Shown here: piece after piece, positions 1 to 11,279 of the stretch
How the letters are laid out: each line of letters begins with the position of its first letter
Numbering within the stretch: position 1 is the stretch's first letter
Assembly: GCA_963575745.1 (NCBI GenBank)
Contig: CAUYUJ010010380.1
Span: 261,001-325,000, forward strand
Reading direction: 5' to 3'
DNA from: Prorocentrum cordatum
Lineage: Eukaryota > Sar > Dinophyceae > Prorocentrales > Prorocentraceae
DNA length: 64,000 nucleotides
Program-made: the position numbers and the translations under genes
Notes under the pieces: generated by a model
What the model saw: only the letters and a program-made list of their open reading frames with translations
Database searches by the model: none
What the model was told of the DNA's origin: nothing

Positions 1-643
1 AACCATATTCTGGGTGGAACCCGATGATGGCGTGGAGCGCGATGTGTCAGACACTGTGGAAACTGCACCCACGTCCCAAATCGCACCCACATCCGCGACT
101 GCCTCCAAACCCACATCCCAATTCACGTCCAGACTAGCACATTCACCCATCAACACCCCCGACAAACACTTCATGGGGCGACACTGGACAATGGCCCGAA
201 ACTGCAATTCAGGACCAACTTCATGAAATCGATCGAACATGTCCTCTCCCTCCTCGTCGTCCTCTCCCTCCTCCTTTCCACTTATCCATCCTCCTCTTCC
301 TCCCCCTGGAGGTGGAGAAGGAGGGCCGCTCCTCTCTATTCGGCCCCTCCCCTCTACTCCACATCATCCTTCTTCCCCCCCTCGCCTCCTCTCCCTTCAG
401 GTCCCCAGGTGAGCGTTTCTTGGGACCTGTGCTGGGGGGTCTTGTCTAGACGTCGAAGGCTGCGTTTGCATGCCGTGACTTATAACTCATAGATCACCCC
501 CCGCGTGACAAGGAGGTGGCGGGGGTGAGGAGAGTGCGGAACTTGCAATGTCGATGTGCATGTCGATTGCACTTGGATGTAATTATGCCTACGCATTGCA
601 TTAGCATGCACCTACCGACTTAAATTCTAGACGCTTCGCTTAT
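1..643. other. Unassigned intergenic DNA
   Basis: No recognisable gene. Open frames here are short and low in complexity; a CCT-rich pyrimidine stretch lies at about 240-390. The block ends where composite repeat copy 1 begins. Confidence 0.5.
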
Positions 644-1418
644 CCCCACCAGCCCATCCCGAAACGATGTCCAGGCGAGTTGAGGTGATCAGGGAAGTGC
701 GGCAGCAAAGAGGAGGACGGCCGAACCGTGCAAAGGAGTGAGGAGGAGAAGGAGGAGGAGGATGGATGGATGGATGAGGGAGTGGGAAGACGGAGGATGA
801 ATAGGATGAGGAGGAGGCGGAGGAGGAGGAGGAGGAGGAAGAGAAGGAGTAGGAGCAGGAAGGAGGAAGAGGAGGAGGAGGAGGGCAAGCACAAGGGCCA
901 GAGGTCTCTTGGATGCCTCTAGGAGCCTCTTGGAGTATCTCTTGGGCGATTCTTGGGGGCCTCTTGGGACGTCTTGGGGGTCTCTTGGCGATCCTGGGGG
1001 GCTCTTCGGGGTCTTGGGTGCCTCGGGGGGGGGGGCCTCTTGGGGCCTCTGAGGGTCTTCTTGGGGGCCTTCTGGGGGCCTCTTGGGGGCCTCGTGGGGC
1101 CATTTTGAGGCCATCTTGGGACCTCTTGGGGCCTCCTGGGCGCTTCTTTGTGCCATCTTGGAGGAGATCTATCAAAGAAGAGCTGAGCTTCAATTAGCGC
1201 TGCCCCCCAGGAGGCCAACATGGGGCCAAAACCCTGCTAAAATCAATGATTTTGGCTTCCTCGCCGAGGCTGTTTTGGACGCTCTGACCGCTCCCCGCCC
1301 CTCCTGTCCAGGTCAGTGGGGAGGGGGTAGGGGGGGGGGTAAACCCTTCCCCGAAGGGGAAGAGGGAGGGGTGGAAGAGGAAACGCCCTAAACCACCGAC
1401 GCCCAGAGGGCTGGTGGG
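644..1418 (+). mobile_element. Composite dispersed repeat with terminal inverted repeats, copy 1
   Basis: The left end CCCACCAGCCC (inside 644-655) is the reverse complement of GGGCTGGTGGG at 1408-1418. Between them, in order: a short leader, a GGA purine array (about 737-890), the phrase GGCCAGAGGTCTCTTGGATG, a CTTGGGG-type array (about 905-1160), and a unique tail with 'GCCATCTTGGAGGAGATC' and 'TTCCCCGAAGGGGAAG'. The same modules in the same order lie at 20026-21825, so this is a dispersed family. No transposase is visible, so it would be non-autonomous. Whether it moves as DNA is inference from the termini. Confidence 0.6.
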
Positions 1419-2033
1419 ATTATGGTTGACATGCCGATTCGAACATGACCCACAGGACAACGACGGAACAAAACACGGGACGGCCATTGGACAACCACGG
1501 GGGAACCGTGGGAAAACCATGGTGAGGAACCGCGCAGCGGGAGGACGAGCCCCAGCCACGTTGGCACACCGTCGGCCTCGAACAGTTCTCGCCTCGCACG
1601 CACGCGCGCACTTCACGAGCCGAAGCCGAGCCCGAGTCCTGGGCTGGGGCCACCTCGCTCTCACCGCCCAGCTCCCGGCCAAGGCATCTAATTGCGCAGG
1701 CCCAGATCGTTCGCCTTAGCTATGATGCCACATGAGAAGCTTACCCCACCACCCCACGATATCCAAAGGGGGAGGTGTTGTTCACTTCGTTCGGGGGGGC
1801 CCGAGCGAAGTGAACCCCACCTCTCCCCTTAGCATATGTAAGGTGGTGGGGTAGTCTTCGCAGGTGGCCTCCCAACCAGGGCAGTCAACTGCGCGGGTCC
1901 AGATCGTCTGCTGTGGCCGACCAGGCTCAGCGATACGCTGCAAGGCACGGTGCGTTCGGGGCGTTAGCTTTCAAGTATCAGGGTGCCGATTGGGCCCGCG
2001 CTTTCCCCAGCTCAACGCAGGTCCTCCTCCTCC
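1419..2033. other. Unassigned GC-rich spacer with a local duplication
   Basis: No gene seen. A roughly 30-bp stretch around 1690-1715 ('GCGCAGGCCCAGATCGT') recurs with changes at about 1889-1910, on the two sides of the foldback element at 1742-1853. Confidence 0.4.
1742..1853. mobile_element. 112-bp foldback (MITE-like) element
   Basis: TACCCCACCACC at 1742-1753 is the exact reverse complement of GGTGGTGGGGTA at 1842-1853. The centre is also self-complementary: GTTCACTTCG on the left pairs with CGAAGTGAAC on the right around a G/C-rich core near 1793-1802. The whole element could therefore fold into one long hairpin. No target-site duplication is obvious. It could be a MITE or simply a palindrome. 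Confidence 0.55.
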
Positions 2034-2056
2034 TCCGTAGCAGTTTTTGGCTCAAG
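2034..2056 (+). other. Relic dinoflagellate spliced leader at the 5' end of LINE-A
   Basis: The sequence begins TCCGTAGC, continues AGTTTTTGG and ends CTCAAG. DinoSL is a 22-nt leader of the form [D]CCGTAGCCATTTTGGCTCAAG. The relic keeps both ends and differs only in the middle (CA lost or changed, one extra T). It is followed at once by ATG (2057), and the LINE-A coding remains start here. A trans-spliced LINE transcript reverse transcribed back into the genome would leave exactly this. Confidence 0.75.
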
Positions 2057-2299
2057 ATGACTCTACCCCAGCGGCGTCACATGGACACCGCTGGGCCGCG
2101 GCCAGCTTCCAATTTCTTCCCGCCACACTCACGGGCTTGCGGGCGCCCACTTCCACATTCCGCTTGCATGCTTATGTGCGCAGAGGCCTTCATGTCCTGC
2201 GAGGTGTTCAGTCGCGCGACGGCAGGCTGTACGCCTGCGCCATGCTGACGACAAGCAAGGTGATCCTGCGGCAAAGGCGGCAAGCGTCCTGACCCGTGG

Positions 2300-2860
2300 T
2301 TCGACGCGGCCTCCTAGCGGCAAGCCCAGGAACTCCCAGCACACCTTCGACGACAGCTCGAGGAAACGCTCGGCGCCCAGGTCAAAGTTGCCGCCACAGA
2401 GTCCGAAGCCACCGCCAAGTCTGTCGCGGAGTCCAGCCGGACGCAGTTCCTTGCCTCCATCACCTCCATCGCTTCGGACGTCAACACCAAGCATGCGCGA
2501 ACCGAGAGAGCCCCACAGGAAACCGAAGCCAGAATCTCTGCTTCAGAAGTGGCTAGTCAGGAACTACGCCAATCCGTCCACAGGCCCCAGCAGATCGCGG
2601 TCGAAGCCGAGTTCCGCAACCCGATCATCAACGCTGCCAACCTCGGGACTTTGGACCAAGCTGCTGACCCGTCCTCGGCCCCGACGATCTCAAGAACGCA
2701 CTGGACTCGCGGTTCACGGAGGCCCAAGCCAGCGGCAAGCACATCTCAGTCAACGCCACTGGCATCAGCAAGCGCCGCAGCTTCACCCTCACTGGTGGCG
2801 CATCTGAACCGCGAGCACGGCGCCTCCGCGAAGAATTTCGCGCCTGGCGGGCATGGCGTG
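2300..2860 (+). pseudogene. LINE-A ORF1-like protein remnant
   Basis: In the frame running through about 2330-2590 the translation is an Ala/Glu/Gln/Arg-rich helix with heptad-like spacing, reading around QLEETLGAQVKVAATESEA, as in the coiled coil of an ORF1 protein. At about 2690-2860 another frame reads ALDSRFTEAQASGKHISVN, then KRRSFTLTGGASEPRARRL, resembling a small nucleic-acid-binding segment. A frameshift separates them. Assignment rests on position (between the leader relic and the endonuclease) and on composition, so the exact function is inference. Confidence 0.45.
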
Positions 2861-3255
2861 ATGTCAGAATTTTCGATTGGCGGCGCTGCCCCTACTGCGC
2901 AACACGTGTCGGCCGACAAGAGTCCGCAAAGTACCCTGGGTAATCCAGTTCAAACGTTTAGGCGCACCCTGTCAACCAGCGGTTCGACCAGCACTTCCAC
3001 CACCAGCGCAGGAGCCGAGCCATGGCTACATCTCAGATCGGAATGAAGATTTGGTTCAATTTCACGTTGGCAGCACTCCTGATGAGCCGACTACTACGCG
3101 CTGGACATCAGTTGCAGCACGGCCTGGCATCAACGAACAGCAGCAAACCAACCCCCTCACCGCCTTCGAGCCCAGCTTCTCCGACGCGCTAGCCTCTGCG
3201 CAGTGGTTTTAGCCCGCGCTGGGCCCCTTGGCTCAGCAAGCCCAACGAGCGCGGC

Positions 3256-3771
3256 ATGAACATCGCCTTCTGGAACGCCCAGGATCTTCACGGAGTCTCG
3301 GATCGACTTCGTCAGGACAAACGCCGCCCGCTTCGACCCCTGCCTCGCCAAGGGGCCCTGCTCGCGCTGCAGGAAACGCACGGCGGGGCTACCGACGTGG
3401 ACGTTCTCGCTCATTCCACGCAGCACAAGTACATGGCCGTCCACTCCAGCGTCGCGAAGACCACATGGGCCGGCTGCATTGGCCCCCATCGCCCCCTTCG
3501 ACCAGGTCGAACTAAGCCGCCCGCCCGAAGAGCGCCCAGGCGAGCAGCGTGGATCAGGACTACGTGAATCACTTGCACCAACGACGCCATGGTGCTGAAC
3601 GTCCACAATTTCGGGCCGTCCCCGAGCGACAGAGCGGCGATTCGACTACCGCGACGCGCTGCTGAAGAGTCTCTCAAGCGCACCTTCATCACGCCAGGCG
3701 ACATCAATCTCTCCGAGCACGCCCCCAAGAGCATCAATTCGCCAGTTGACTCGAACGAGATCGAAGCCTAG
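3256..3771 (+). pseudogene. LINE-A APE-type endonuclease remnant
   Basis: This part would nick target DNA for target-primed reverse transcription. At 3256 the translation begins MNIAFWNAQDLHG, the usual start of these endonucleases (an early Asn). It continues with ALLALQETHGG, where the Glu is the expected metal-binding residue. After frameshifts it resumes with MVLNVHNFG (3589) and TPGDINLSEHAPKS, matching the family's GD-x-N motif. Frame breaks within about 500 bp make it non-functional. Confidence 0.6.
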
Positions 3772-5089
3772 CGTTACCCACGCCAGCCGACCTTCTGGAA
3801 TCAGATGTTCCAGGAGGTGCGATCACGACCCTCGCCACCACGCGCCATGCAATCGCTGCCCTTTTCAGAGAGCACGATCGACAGATGCTCTATCTCGCTG
3901 CCGTCGCACAACTCTCCATGCATGGATATGTTGCTGGATGCTGATGACGCCCCGTAGGAGGGCGGGAATGGCATGATAAGCGACCACGAGATTCTGCAAC
4001 TTCGGATTCGCCCCGCTCGCAGCCGGCCGCCCCAAGAACGCGCCTGCCCAGCAGTCATGTTTGACTCGCCGCGCTACGCGCCCCGCTACAAGTCCCTTGC
4101 CGAGACCCACGACATCGCGGCGTCACCATGCACTCTGCTGTCCACCGACGGCAGTTCCAGGAGCCCCTGACGCACGAGGCCGCCCGACGCACCATAGACG
4201 CGTTGACCTCCGCCCCCACCGCCACCGCCGAGCTCGAAAGCAGATGACCAGCATCAGCAGGGAGGCACGCGGCATGCCCATCTGCGGCGTCGCCAGGGCC
4301 ATCGGGCACCAGGACGTGAGTTTAGCGAAGAAACTGATCGACAACGCCGACGCCGGCCGCAAGCACCTCACGATCGATGGAGACCACGCTCGGCTGACAG
4401 ACCCCAACGCCCTCGCGCAAGAGACCCCCGAGACCCACGGCAGCCTGAATGGAGAACGCCGCGCCCTCTCTGCTGCTCGCCCCCGCGCTGCCCGCGCACA
4501 GCGCCGCATTTCTTTCGGGGACCGCTGGCGCCAGTGATCCCGCCATGAAGCTCGTAAAAGCGAAGCCGATTGCTCGCCGCCTGGCCGTCGCTGGCATCGA
4601 GATAGGGACTGGCCAACAACGCTGCAGCATACGAGCCGAGCAGAATGCACGCGGCCATCCTCAACCACTGAGGTCTTGCGTTCGCTGCCAGAACGGTTTC
4701 GGACATAGCCGTCGCGCGGCGTCTTCCTTCAACGGCAACGCCTGGAACTCCTTACTACTACCTGGCGAAGACGGTCTCCTTCAAGTCGACCGCCGTGCCT
4801 GCGACCCTGCACCTGAAACCGAAGGACTACCACGCCGCGCATGGCCGCGCACCCATGGGGCGCTGACCGCCCCGTTCAACTCGACGCGCCACGTGGTCGA
4901 GCACGCCGCCCCGCGCGACCTCAACCACGCGCCGATGGCCATGCTCCCGAGAGGCGACGAGACGCGCGGCAACATCAAGTGCACGCGCACCCCGGCCACC
5001 CTGCGACCACGTAGCACGCAGAAGAGCGACGTCAAGCTGCTCGCTTCCGCCGCGAACCTGACCGTCTCCAAGATCGCCGCCAACGCGCT

Positions 5090-6131
5090 TTGCGTCGGCG
5101 GCTAGGCAGAGTGACTGCGCTGGCGGGCGGGGCAAATGTAGATCTCCGCCAACGCAGCCGCCGAACACATGGGTTTGGTCGCAGGCCGTCAGTTCCTGCG
5201 CAACGTCGTCCCGGTCGACGCTGCAGCCAGAAAGCTGAGCGCCACTGCCGACGCCGACGTCCACGTGCCCGTCTCCGCCTCCATGGACATCGCGGCAGCC
5301 CCCCCGTCGCTCAGCCGCCAATGGACGCGGGCCGCCCTTGGGCGCTGGGCCATCGCTGGCGACGTGTGGCAGCTGATCCAGACCTTCTACGCCGACCCGT
5401 TATCCTTCCTGTTGTTCGGCGGCGCCTTTCGCCTTCTTCTGCGCGCCGACTCAGGAGTTGCCCATGGATGCCTGCTCAGCGGCACGATGCGGGCCCTCGC
5501 CTTCGACCCTGCGATCAGCGCCATTGCCGCGGAAATCCACGCCAGCCAGCGCGGCCTGGTCAGCGCCTGCGCAGACTACCTCGGCGTCGTCCTGCGCCGC
5601 CTGCGGAACATACAGCACCTGGTACCTCACCTACTCGCTGCTGACCAACTCGCGGGCCTCAAATTGCAAGCAAAGAAATGCATCATCGCACAGGCCTGGA
5701 CGCTGCCGACGCCCGAACTGATCTCCGACGTGCAGGCCGCCCGACCTGACCTCCGACACGCAGGCGGCGCTCGCCAACACCCACGCCCGTTGGCAACACT
5801 TCACGATCGTCGACATGGCACGCTACCTCGGCCTCTTTGTCGATCCAGGCGCCAGCCTCCTGGGCCAGTGGCGCGGACCAGCCACCACGTGGTGGGGCCG
5901 CATGCTCAAGCGCTCCGGCTCGCATGCACCGACCCAGCACAGCATCGAGCCATGCAACATCGCCGCCGACACGTGCCTCTTCTACGCTGGCCAGCGGCAC
6001 GGCCCCCCCGACACCCACCTCTCGAAGGAACACCAGGGCATCCACAGGCCACTTCGCGTCGCGCCCAACAGCTTAGCCAAATCCGATATATTTGGCATGG
6101 CCTTCTGGATCAACGTCGAGACGCCCAATGA
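5090..6131 (+). pseudogene. LINE-A reverse transcriptase remnant with a mutated active site
   Basis: The open frame from 5169 shows the reverse transcriptase core of a dinoflagellate-type LINE: motif A as MDIAAAPPSLS (near 5283), the fingers segment WAIAGDVWQLIQTFYADP, motif B as SGVAHGCLLSGTMRALAFDP (near 5455), and motif C as ACADYLGVVLRR. The expected motif C ends in two aspartates; the codon at 5577-5579 is TAC (Tyr), so one catalytic Asp is lost. After about 5700 the frame shifts, and related sequence continues at 5815-6131. Weak remnants of the upstream part lie at 4060-5000 in several frames. Confidence 0.65.
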
Positions 6132-7189
6132 CATCTAGCTGCTCCCCGCCACAATCTAAAGCGCCGCCGCCAAGACAAACAAGATATGGAACGCACGGCA
6201 CAAGTCGCCGCGCTTCAGCGCAGCCACACTCGAAAGCGGTCGCTGGCGCGCCGACTGCGGGGCCAGCCCGATCTCCATCGCGCGGCGTTTCGCAGGCATC
6301 ACCAAACCGATCTTCTTTGCCAAGACTGCGGGCTTGCACTTCAAGCGCCTCCCGATCGCTGGGCGCCCCCAGCGCGCCGCGGGGGCCCTCGTCGCTGCCC
6401 GCGCGCGCGCAGCTCGCCGTGGCACCGCTGCCCGTCTGCAACAACGCGCGCAACATGACGAGGTTCCGCGGCAGAAACGCTCGCCGCAGAAGGCGCACCT
6501 GTCGGCCCTACACGAGCGCCCCCACCCTGACATGCTCCACGCCACGGTCAAGAAGCGCCTCTATGCATGGTTTCTCCGGCCCCCCGCGCCTGCTCGCCGC
6601 GAGGGCCCAGCAGTTCAGCGCGCGCACGCTGCGCGAGAGCGGCTCCAAAACCGTGCGGCACACTGGGCATGCCCATGGATCCCTGACGTTCTCCTGACGG
6701 ACCGCGGCATCGACAACAATAATGATCGGGGCTCCTAGTGCGTGGAGTACGTCTACCGTGCGCTTCGCAACGACATGTCCCAGCCGCTGTGCCACGCGCG
6801 GGCGCGAAGCCGTCGCCTCGCCGTCGAGATGCGCGAAAATGCCTCGGCGACATCCAACATAGCGCGCAGCCGCTTGGAATTTGCACGCCTCGGCAACATG
6901 AGCAGCGATCCCGACCGCGTTCGCCGTCGGAGTGTTCTCCGCCGCTTTATCACCGCCGAGCGACGCGCCCGCCGCCGCTGGATGCGCAGCCAGCTCGACC
7001 GCACCCCAACCGAGTCTGACCCGCAGCTGTCCCATGGGGACGACGAGCGCGACAAAGAAACCAAGCCTGACGAACAAGACCTGGTCCAGATGCGCGAGAT
7101 CCCCGCGGACTTCGCCGCGCGTTGGATCCTCCTCCGCAAGTTCCTGGCGGCCCAGCCTCCTGCAAGGACGCCCTTACTGGTGCATGGAC
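6132..7189 (+). pseudogene. LINE-A region between reverse transcriptase and C-terminus
   Basis: This stretch has the base composition of the flanking LINE-A parts and many open but mutually overlapping short frames. The frame from 6742 reads as a basic helical segment (MEYVYRALRNDMSQPL). I cannot name a domain. It is included because recognisable LINE-A sequence lies on both sides. Confidence 0.35.
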
Positions 7190-7525
7190 AAGCCCGGACC
7201 GCATGCACGTGAACCCGCAGAAGCGCCAGTACACACACGGATGTGACCGCCCAGACTCCACCCAGCACTACCTCCACTGCCCGACGATGATCCACCACAT
7301 TGCGTACCCCCGCGGCCAGCTGAGCGAGAGTGTCCTGGCGCGCGTGGGCCTCCCCTACCTGCAGACGCCCCACGCCGCTCGGCCACTCGCATGGACATCG
7401 CCACCCGCGCGTTCCACCTCATGAAGGATTCTATCGTCGCGGACCCGAACGCGTTCTACAGCGCCGCCGCCGCCCGCCGCGCCATCCGCCTCCCCGCTGA
7501 CCTAACCGGAGGCCAGGTCCGCGCG
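7190..7525 (+). pseudogene. LINE-A C-terminal Cys/His region
   Basis: Around 7240-7290 the translation reads YTHGCDRPDSTQHYLHCPTM, a Cys...His...Cys pattern of the zinc-binding segment found near the C-terminus of many LINE ORF2 proteins. It is the last recognisable LINE-A feature. The following codons (RGQLSESVLARVGLPYL) fit the same family only loosely. Confidence 0.5.
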
Positions 7526-7572
7526 CCGCAGCGAGGCTAGCTAAGCACACGAACGTGGCCGCCAGCTAAGTT

Positions 7573-7670
7573 CGCTCCTCCTCCTCCTCCTCCTCCTCCT
7601 CATCCTCCTCCTCCTCCTCCTCCTCCTCCTCCTCTTCCTCCTCCTTCTCCTCCACCTCGTCCTCCCTCAC
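7573..7670. repeat. (CTC)n pyrimidine array
   Basis: Nearly pure repeats of CTC/CTT on the plus strand. The acidic and Ser-rich open frames over it are artefacts of the repeat. Confidence 0.9.
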
Positions 7671-8969
7671 TTTCCCCAAAGGCGACGCTGCGTTTTCTTC
7701 CACGTAGCTGCGCTCGCCGCGCCCTGCCGCCGCCGGTTGCCCTCCGCCGTCCTCGAGCGGCTGCGTCGCCGTCGCCCCGTTCAGGTCCTGCAGTCGCCGC
7801 CCGCGACGAGAATGGGGTGGCATCTGAAGGGCAACGCCTTGCATCCCCCGCGTTGTCGGCCCACCTTCAGCCATGCTCATTGGCCGGCCGCGAAAGGCAC
7901 CCTGGCGAATTTCGACGCCAAAGGGCCTTGCATTCTCACCTTCTCTCGCCAAGAGGGAATGGGCTCCTGAAGCAGACGGGCCTTGGACTGCTTGGGCCTT
8001 TCCATAGGTCTGCGGTCGGACTGGGTTATAAGATCGAAGTCGGCTCGGGGATGGTACCCCGATGTTTTTGCTGTTTGTTGGATGATTTTGTGCGTCCTGG
8101 GGAGGGTACCCTTAGATGTGTTGCGTGTGTTGGGCCGGCGGAGGGTCTCACGTTCTTGAAAAATGTTGTCTTGTTCTGGGTCCGGACGTAGTTTTTCGCC
8201 CCGAGCCTTTCTTTGATTCCGTGGGCCCAGGGAGGGCCTAAGGAACGCTGAAACGACGAGAAGCCTGGAGGACCCACTTTCCCCAGGGCCCGTTTCCTCC
8301 ATGCTAGCTTGTACACGCCAGTCGTTGAAAGTAGGCATTTACGGATGCCTTAATCCCAATCTAATTGATGCGCCTTCCTACTTCAAGAATCGAGCGGTTG
8401 TCCCTCTTCCCTCCTTCAGGGGGCGGGCGGAAGCCCAATCTGTATCCAACGCCTTCCTTCTCCATGTTTCTACCCACTTCTTCCGACCGACGGGCATCAG
8501 TAACGTATGTATTCTGTGCGGCGGCCGCACCTCTCTACTGTAGGAGCTTGTTGGACCAAGCTTCACACAGTGCTTGGCCCACGTTCGGCTTCCAGTCGCC
8601 CGCACGTGGCCCCGGGACCGTCAGAAACGACTATGGATGAAAAGTTGGCCCTGGATTAGGGGTCGAGACATCAGGTTCGAGGGTTTTGAAATCGCAGTGT
8701 CGGCAACGTGCCTCCACCGAAGGAGGGAAATTCTCTTCCCTTGGCGGAGGCAACCACCTGTGTCGGTGTCGGTGCCCACTTCCGAGCCTCCAAGAGGATG
8801 CCATTTTGTGAGAAGATCGGTCAGGCAGGTCCCCGGAATTTCTGGAGGCCTTCGGCGGCCCCGAGCTCTCTGCCACACAGTCCGGCCGCACAGACTGACT
8901 TGCCAAGTAGTCCGCGTGGGCGCACTGCTGGGCCACCCCTTGGGGGGCGGGGGGGGGCAGCCCACTGAG
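7671..8969. other. Unassigned intergenic DNA
   Basis: No gene recognised on either strand. Open frames of 80-150 codons overlap each other on both strands and show no conserved motif. Confidence 0.45.
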
Positions 8970-9080
8970 GATCTTCAGAGAAGGAGAAGGAGAAGGAAGA
9001 GCAAGAAGAGGAGGAGGAGAAGGAGGCGCAAGAAGAGGAGGAGGAGGTAGGAGGACGAGCATAGAGGATGAGGAGGACGG
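8970..9080. repeat. (GGA)n purine array
   Basis: GGA/GAA/AGA triplets dominate the plus strand. It is one of many such arrays in the window. Confidence 0.85.
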
Positions 9081-9670
9081 ATGGAAGACGAGGATGACGA
9101 CCACCAGGCCGACGCTGGTGGGCCGGCCAGTCGCTCGGCCGGTGAGCCCGCCTCCTTTGCGGTCTCGTCCTGTCCGAATGACGGCAACATCACCCACGAC
9201 CGCGACCACGGCAACGACAGCGACCATGTCGACCACCACCAGGACGACCACGGCGACGACGGCGCCGCCGCCATTGGAACAAGGGGGGCCGCGCAGGCGC
9301 CCGCCCCGCACGGGGCTCGCGCCCCCCCCCCCGGCGGCCGCAGCGCCAGATGGCCCCTGGCGCGAGGGCCGGCGTGGCGGTGCTCCTGGGCTGGTGTGCT
9401 GCGGGCGCGGGAGCCAAGGCCGGGGGGGTCAGGGATGTCCTTCCCCCCATCTGCCACTCCACGCTCTGCCAGGCATTCGCATCTGGGGGCGGTCGGCCGG
9501 TGGGTGGCCAGCCCGTTTCGTCTTCCTTGCCTCTTGAGGTTGAGAGCCACCGCTCCCTCCCGGGCACACACGCTGCTGTGGCACCGCGTCCGCCGCCGCA
9601 TCCTCCCTCCTCCTTCTCCCTTCCAAGGTCTTCGTCGCCGTCCTCCTCCCACATATTCCCCCCTCCCTTT
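9081..9670. other. Unassigned spacer between GGA and CTC arrays
   Basis: GC-rich DNA with a CGACGA/CACGAC-type stretch at about 9180-9270. The overlapping frames are long only because stop codons are rare in such DNA. No gene recognised. Confidence 0.4.
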
Positions 9671-9850
9671 ACCTCCTCCTCCTCCTCCTCCTCCTCCTCC
9701 TCCTCCTCCTCCTCCTCCTCCTCCTCCCTGTTCGTCCCTCCTCCTCCTCCTTCTCCGCGTCCTTCTCCTTCTTTTTCTCTTCATCCAGCTCGTCCTCCAC
9801 CTCATCCACCTCCTCCTCCTCCCTTACCTCCTTTTCTTCCTCCTGACTCG
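9671..9850. repeat. (CTC)n pyrimidine array
   Basis: TCC/CTC triplets, almost pure at 9671-9728 and then interrupted. It mirrors the GGA array at 8970 on the other strand. Confidence 0.85.
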
Positions 9851-9870
9851 AATACGAGCACGCGTGCGCG

Positions 9871-9892
9871 CCGGTTGCCATTCTGGCTCAAC
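9871..9892 (+). other. Weak spliced-leader-like sequence
   Basis: The bases CCGGTTGCCATTCTGGCTCA resemble DinoSL with one insertion and about three substitutions. No recognisable gene follows. It may be an old leader relic or chance, since it is the least convincing of the three leader-like sites in the window. Confidence 0.25.
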
Positions 9893-10284
9893 CGTGCACG
9901 CGGACTATACGAAAGGGGAAAAGGGCCGCCGCTATTCTCGTACCGTTGCCGCCATGTCTTTTACTTGTCACCCATCCCACCCGCGGTTCTAGTTGCTTAC
10001 GAAGCGATCCCAGCTCGCGATCCGCGGACTGCGCAGAGTGCGATGTGGACGCACATTCGCACTTCCATCAACCTCCGCACCGGTACCACCCTCCATTCCC
10101 TGAGCAGTTTTTGATTATAGCTGTTCTGCAAGCCTTCGGGTAATGCGACCCGGATATTCACTGATACGATGAGGCAAACGCCAGACCATACTAGACGCGA
10201 GGATCTGGCCGCGAGGGCAAAAGCAGCTGCAGGCTACGCGATGTGGAACGCCAGCCCACAGGAATGCCACGACGTCTCTCACGG

Positions 10285-10565
10285 CAGAGGAACGGTTGGC
10301 CAGAGGACTGGTTCGCCGAGGACTGGTTCGCCAGAGGACCGGTTCGCCAGAGGACTGGTTCGCCAGAGGACTGGTTCGTCTGGGCCCGGTTCTCGAAGGA
10401 CCGGTTCCCCAGACCCGCTTCGTTATGCCCAGTTCGCCAGACCTGGTTCGTCAGGCCTGGCTCGCCATGTCTATAGTTCGCCAGGCCCGGTCTCCCGGGC
10501 CCGGTTCCCCAGGCCCGGTTCGCCAGGCCCAGTTCCCTAGGCTCCGTTTACCAGGCCTGGTTCGC
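10285..10565 (+). repeat. Minisatellite, unit about 15-17 bp (GGTTCGCCAGAGGACT)
   Basis: The unit recurs many times from about 10300, with GGTTCGCC as its stable core, and drifts to GGTTCCCCAGGCCC towards the end. A related core, on the opposite strand, forms the array at 11875-12195. Confidence 0.85.
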
Positions 10566-10589
10566 CAGATTTGCAGCAAGACGGTGGAT

Positions 10590-10800
10590 GGTGAAGGGAG
10601 GGAGGAGGACGACGAGGACGAGGAGGAGGAGGAGGAGAAGAAGGAGGAGGAGGAGGAGGAGGAAGAGGAGGAGGCGGAGGGAAAGGAGGAGCAGGAAATA
10701 AGGAGGAGGAGGAGGAAGAAGAAGGAGAAGAGGAGGAGGAGAACGACGACGACGACAAGGAGGAGGAAGAGGAAAAGAAGAAGAAGAAGGCTTGAAGGAC
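10590..10800. repeat. (GGA)n purine array
   Basis: GGA/GAA triplets with a few GAC. Low complexity and no gene. Confidence 0.85.
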
Positions 10801-10814
10801 GCGAGGACGTGCAG

Positions 10815-11275
10815 GGGAGGTCGTCGTCGTCGTTGTCGTCCGTGTCGTCGTTGTCGCCGTCGTCGTCGTCATCGTCGTCGTTGTCGCCCTTGTCGTCGTT
10901 GTCGCCCTTGTCGTCGTCGTCGTTGTCGTCGTCGCCGTTGCAGCCCTCGCCGTCATCATCGTCGTCGTCGGCGTCGTCGTTTCGTCCTGGCAGTCGTCGT
11001 CGCCGCTCTCGTCATCGTCGTCGTCATCGTCTTCGTCGTCGTCGACGTCGGCGTCGCAGCCGTCGTCGTCGTCGTCGTCGCCGCCGTCGCCGTCGTCGTC
11101 GTCGCCATTGGCGTGTCGTCGTCGTCGCCGCCGTCGTCGTCGTCGTCATCGTCGTCGTCTCATCGTCGTCGTCGTCGCCGGTTGCGGCGGCCTCGTCGTC
11201 GTCGTCGTCGTCGTAGTCGCCGTCGTCGTATTTGTCGTCGTCGTCGTCGTCGTTGTCGTCGCCGCCTGGTCCGCC
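10815..11275. repeat. (TCG)n array
   Basis: About 460 bp of TCG/TTG/CCG triplets, unusually CpG-rich. Frames through it give poly-Ser, poly-Val or poly-Arg, which should not be taken as proteins. Confidence 0.9.
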
Positions 11276-11279
11276 ACCC

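Larger units (their letters stand above)
2034..7525 (+). mobile_element. LINE-A: decayed non-LTR retrotransposon, near full length
   Basis: An ordered set of LINE parts lies on the plus strand: a spliced-leader relic, an ORF1-like coiled-coil region, an APE-type endonuclease, a reverse transcriptase, and a C-terminal Cys/His region. Every part is split by frameshifts and stops, so no complete protein is encoded. The 5' end is fixed by the leader relic. The 3' end is uncertain; coding resemblance fades by about 7525 and no poly-A tail is visible, a CTC array following at 7573. Confidence 0.7.
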
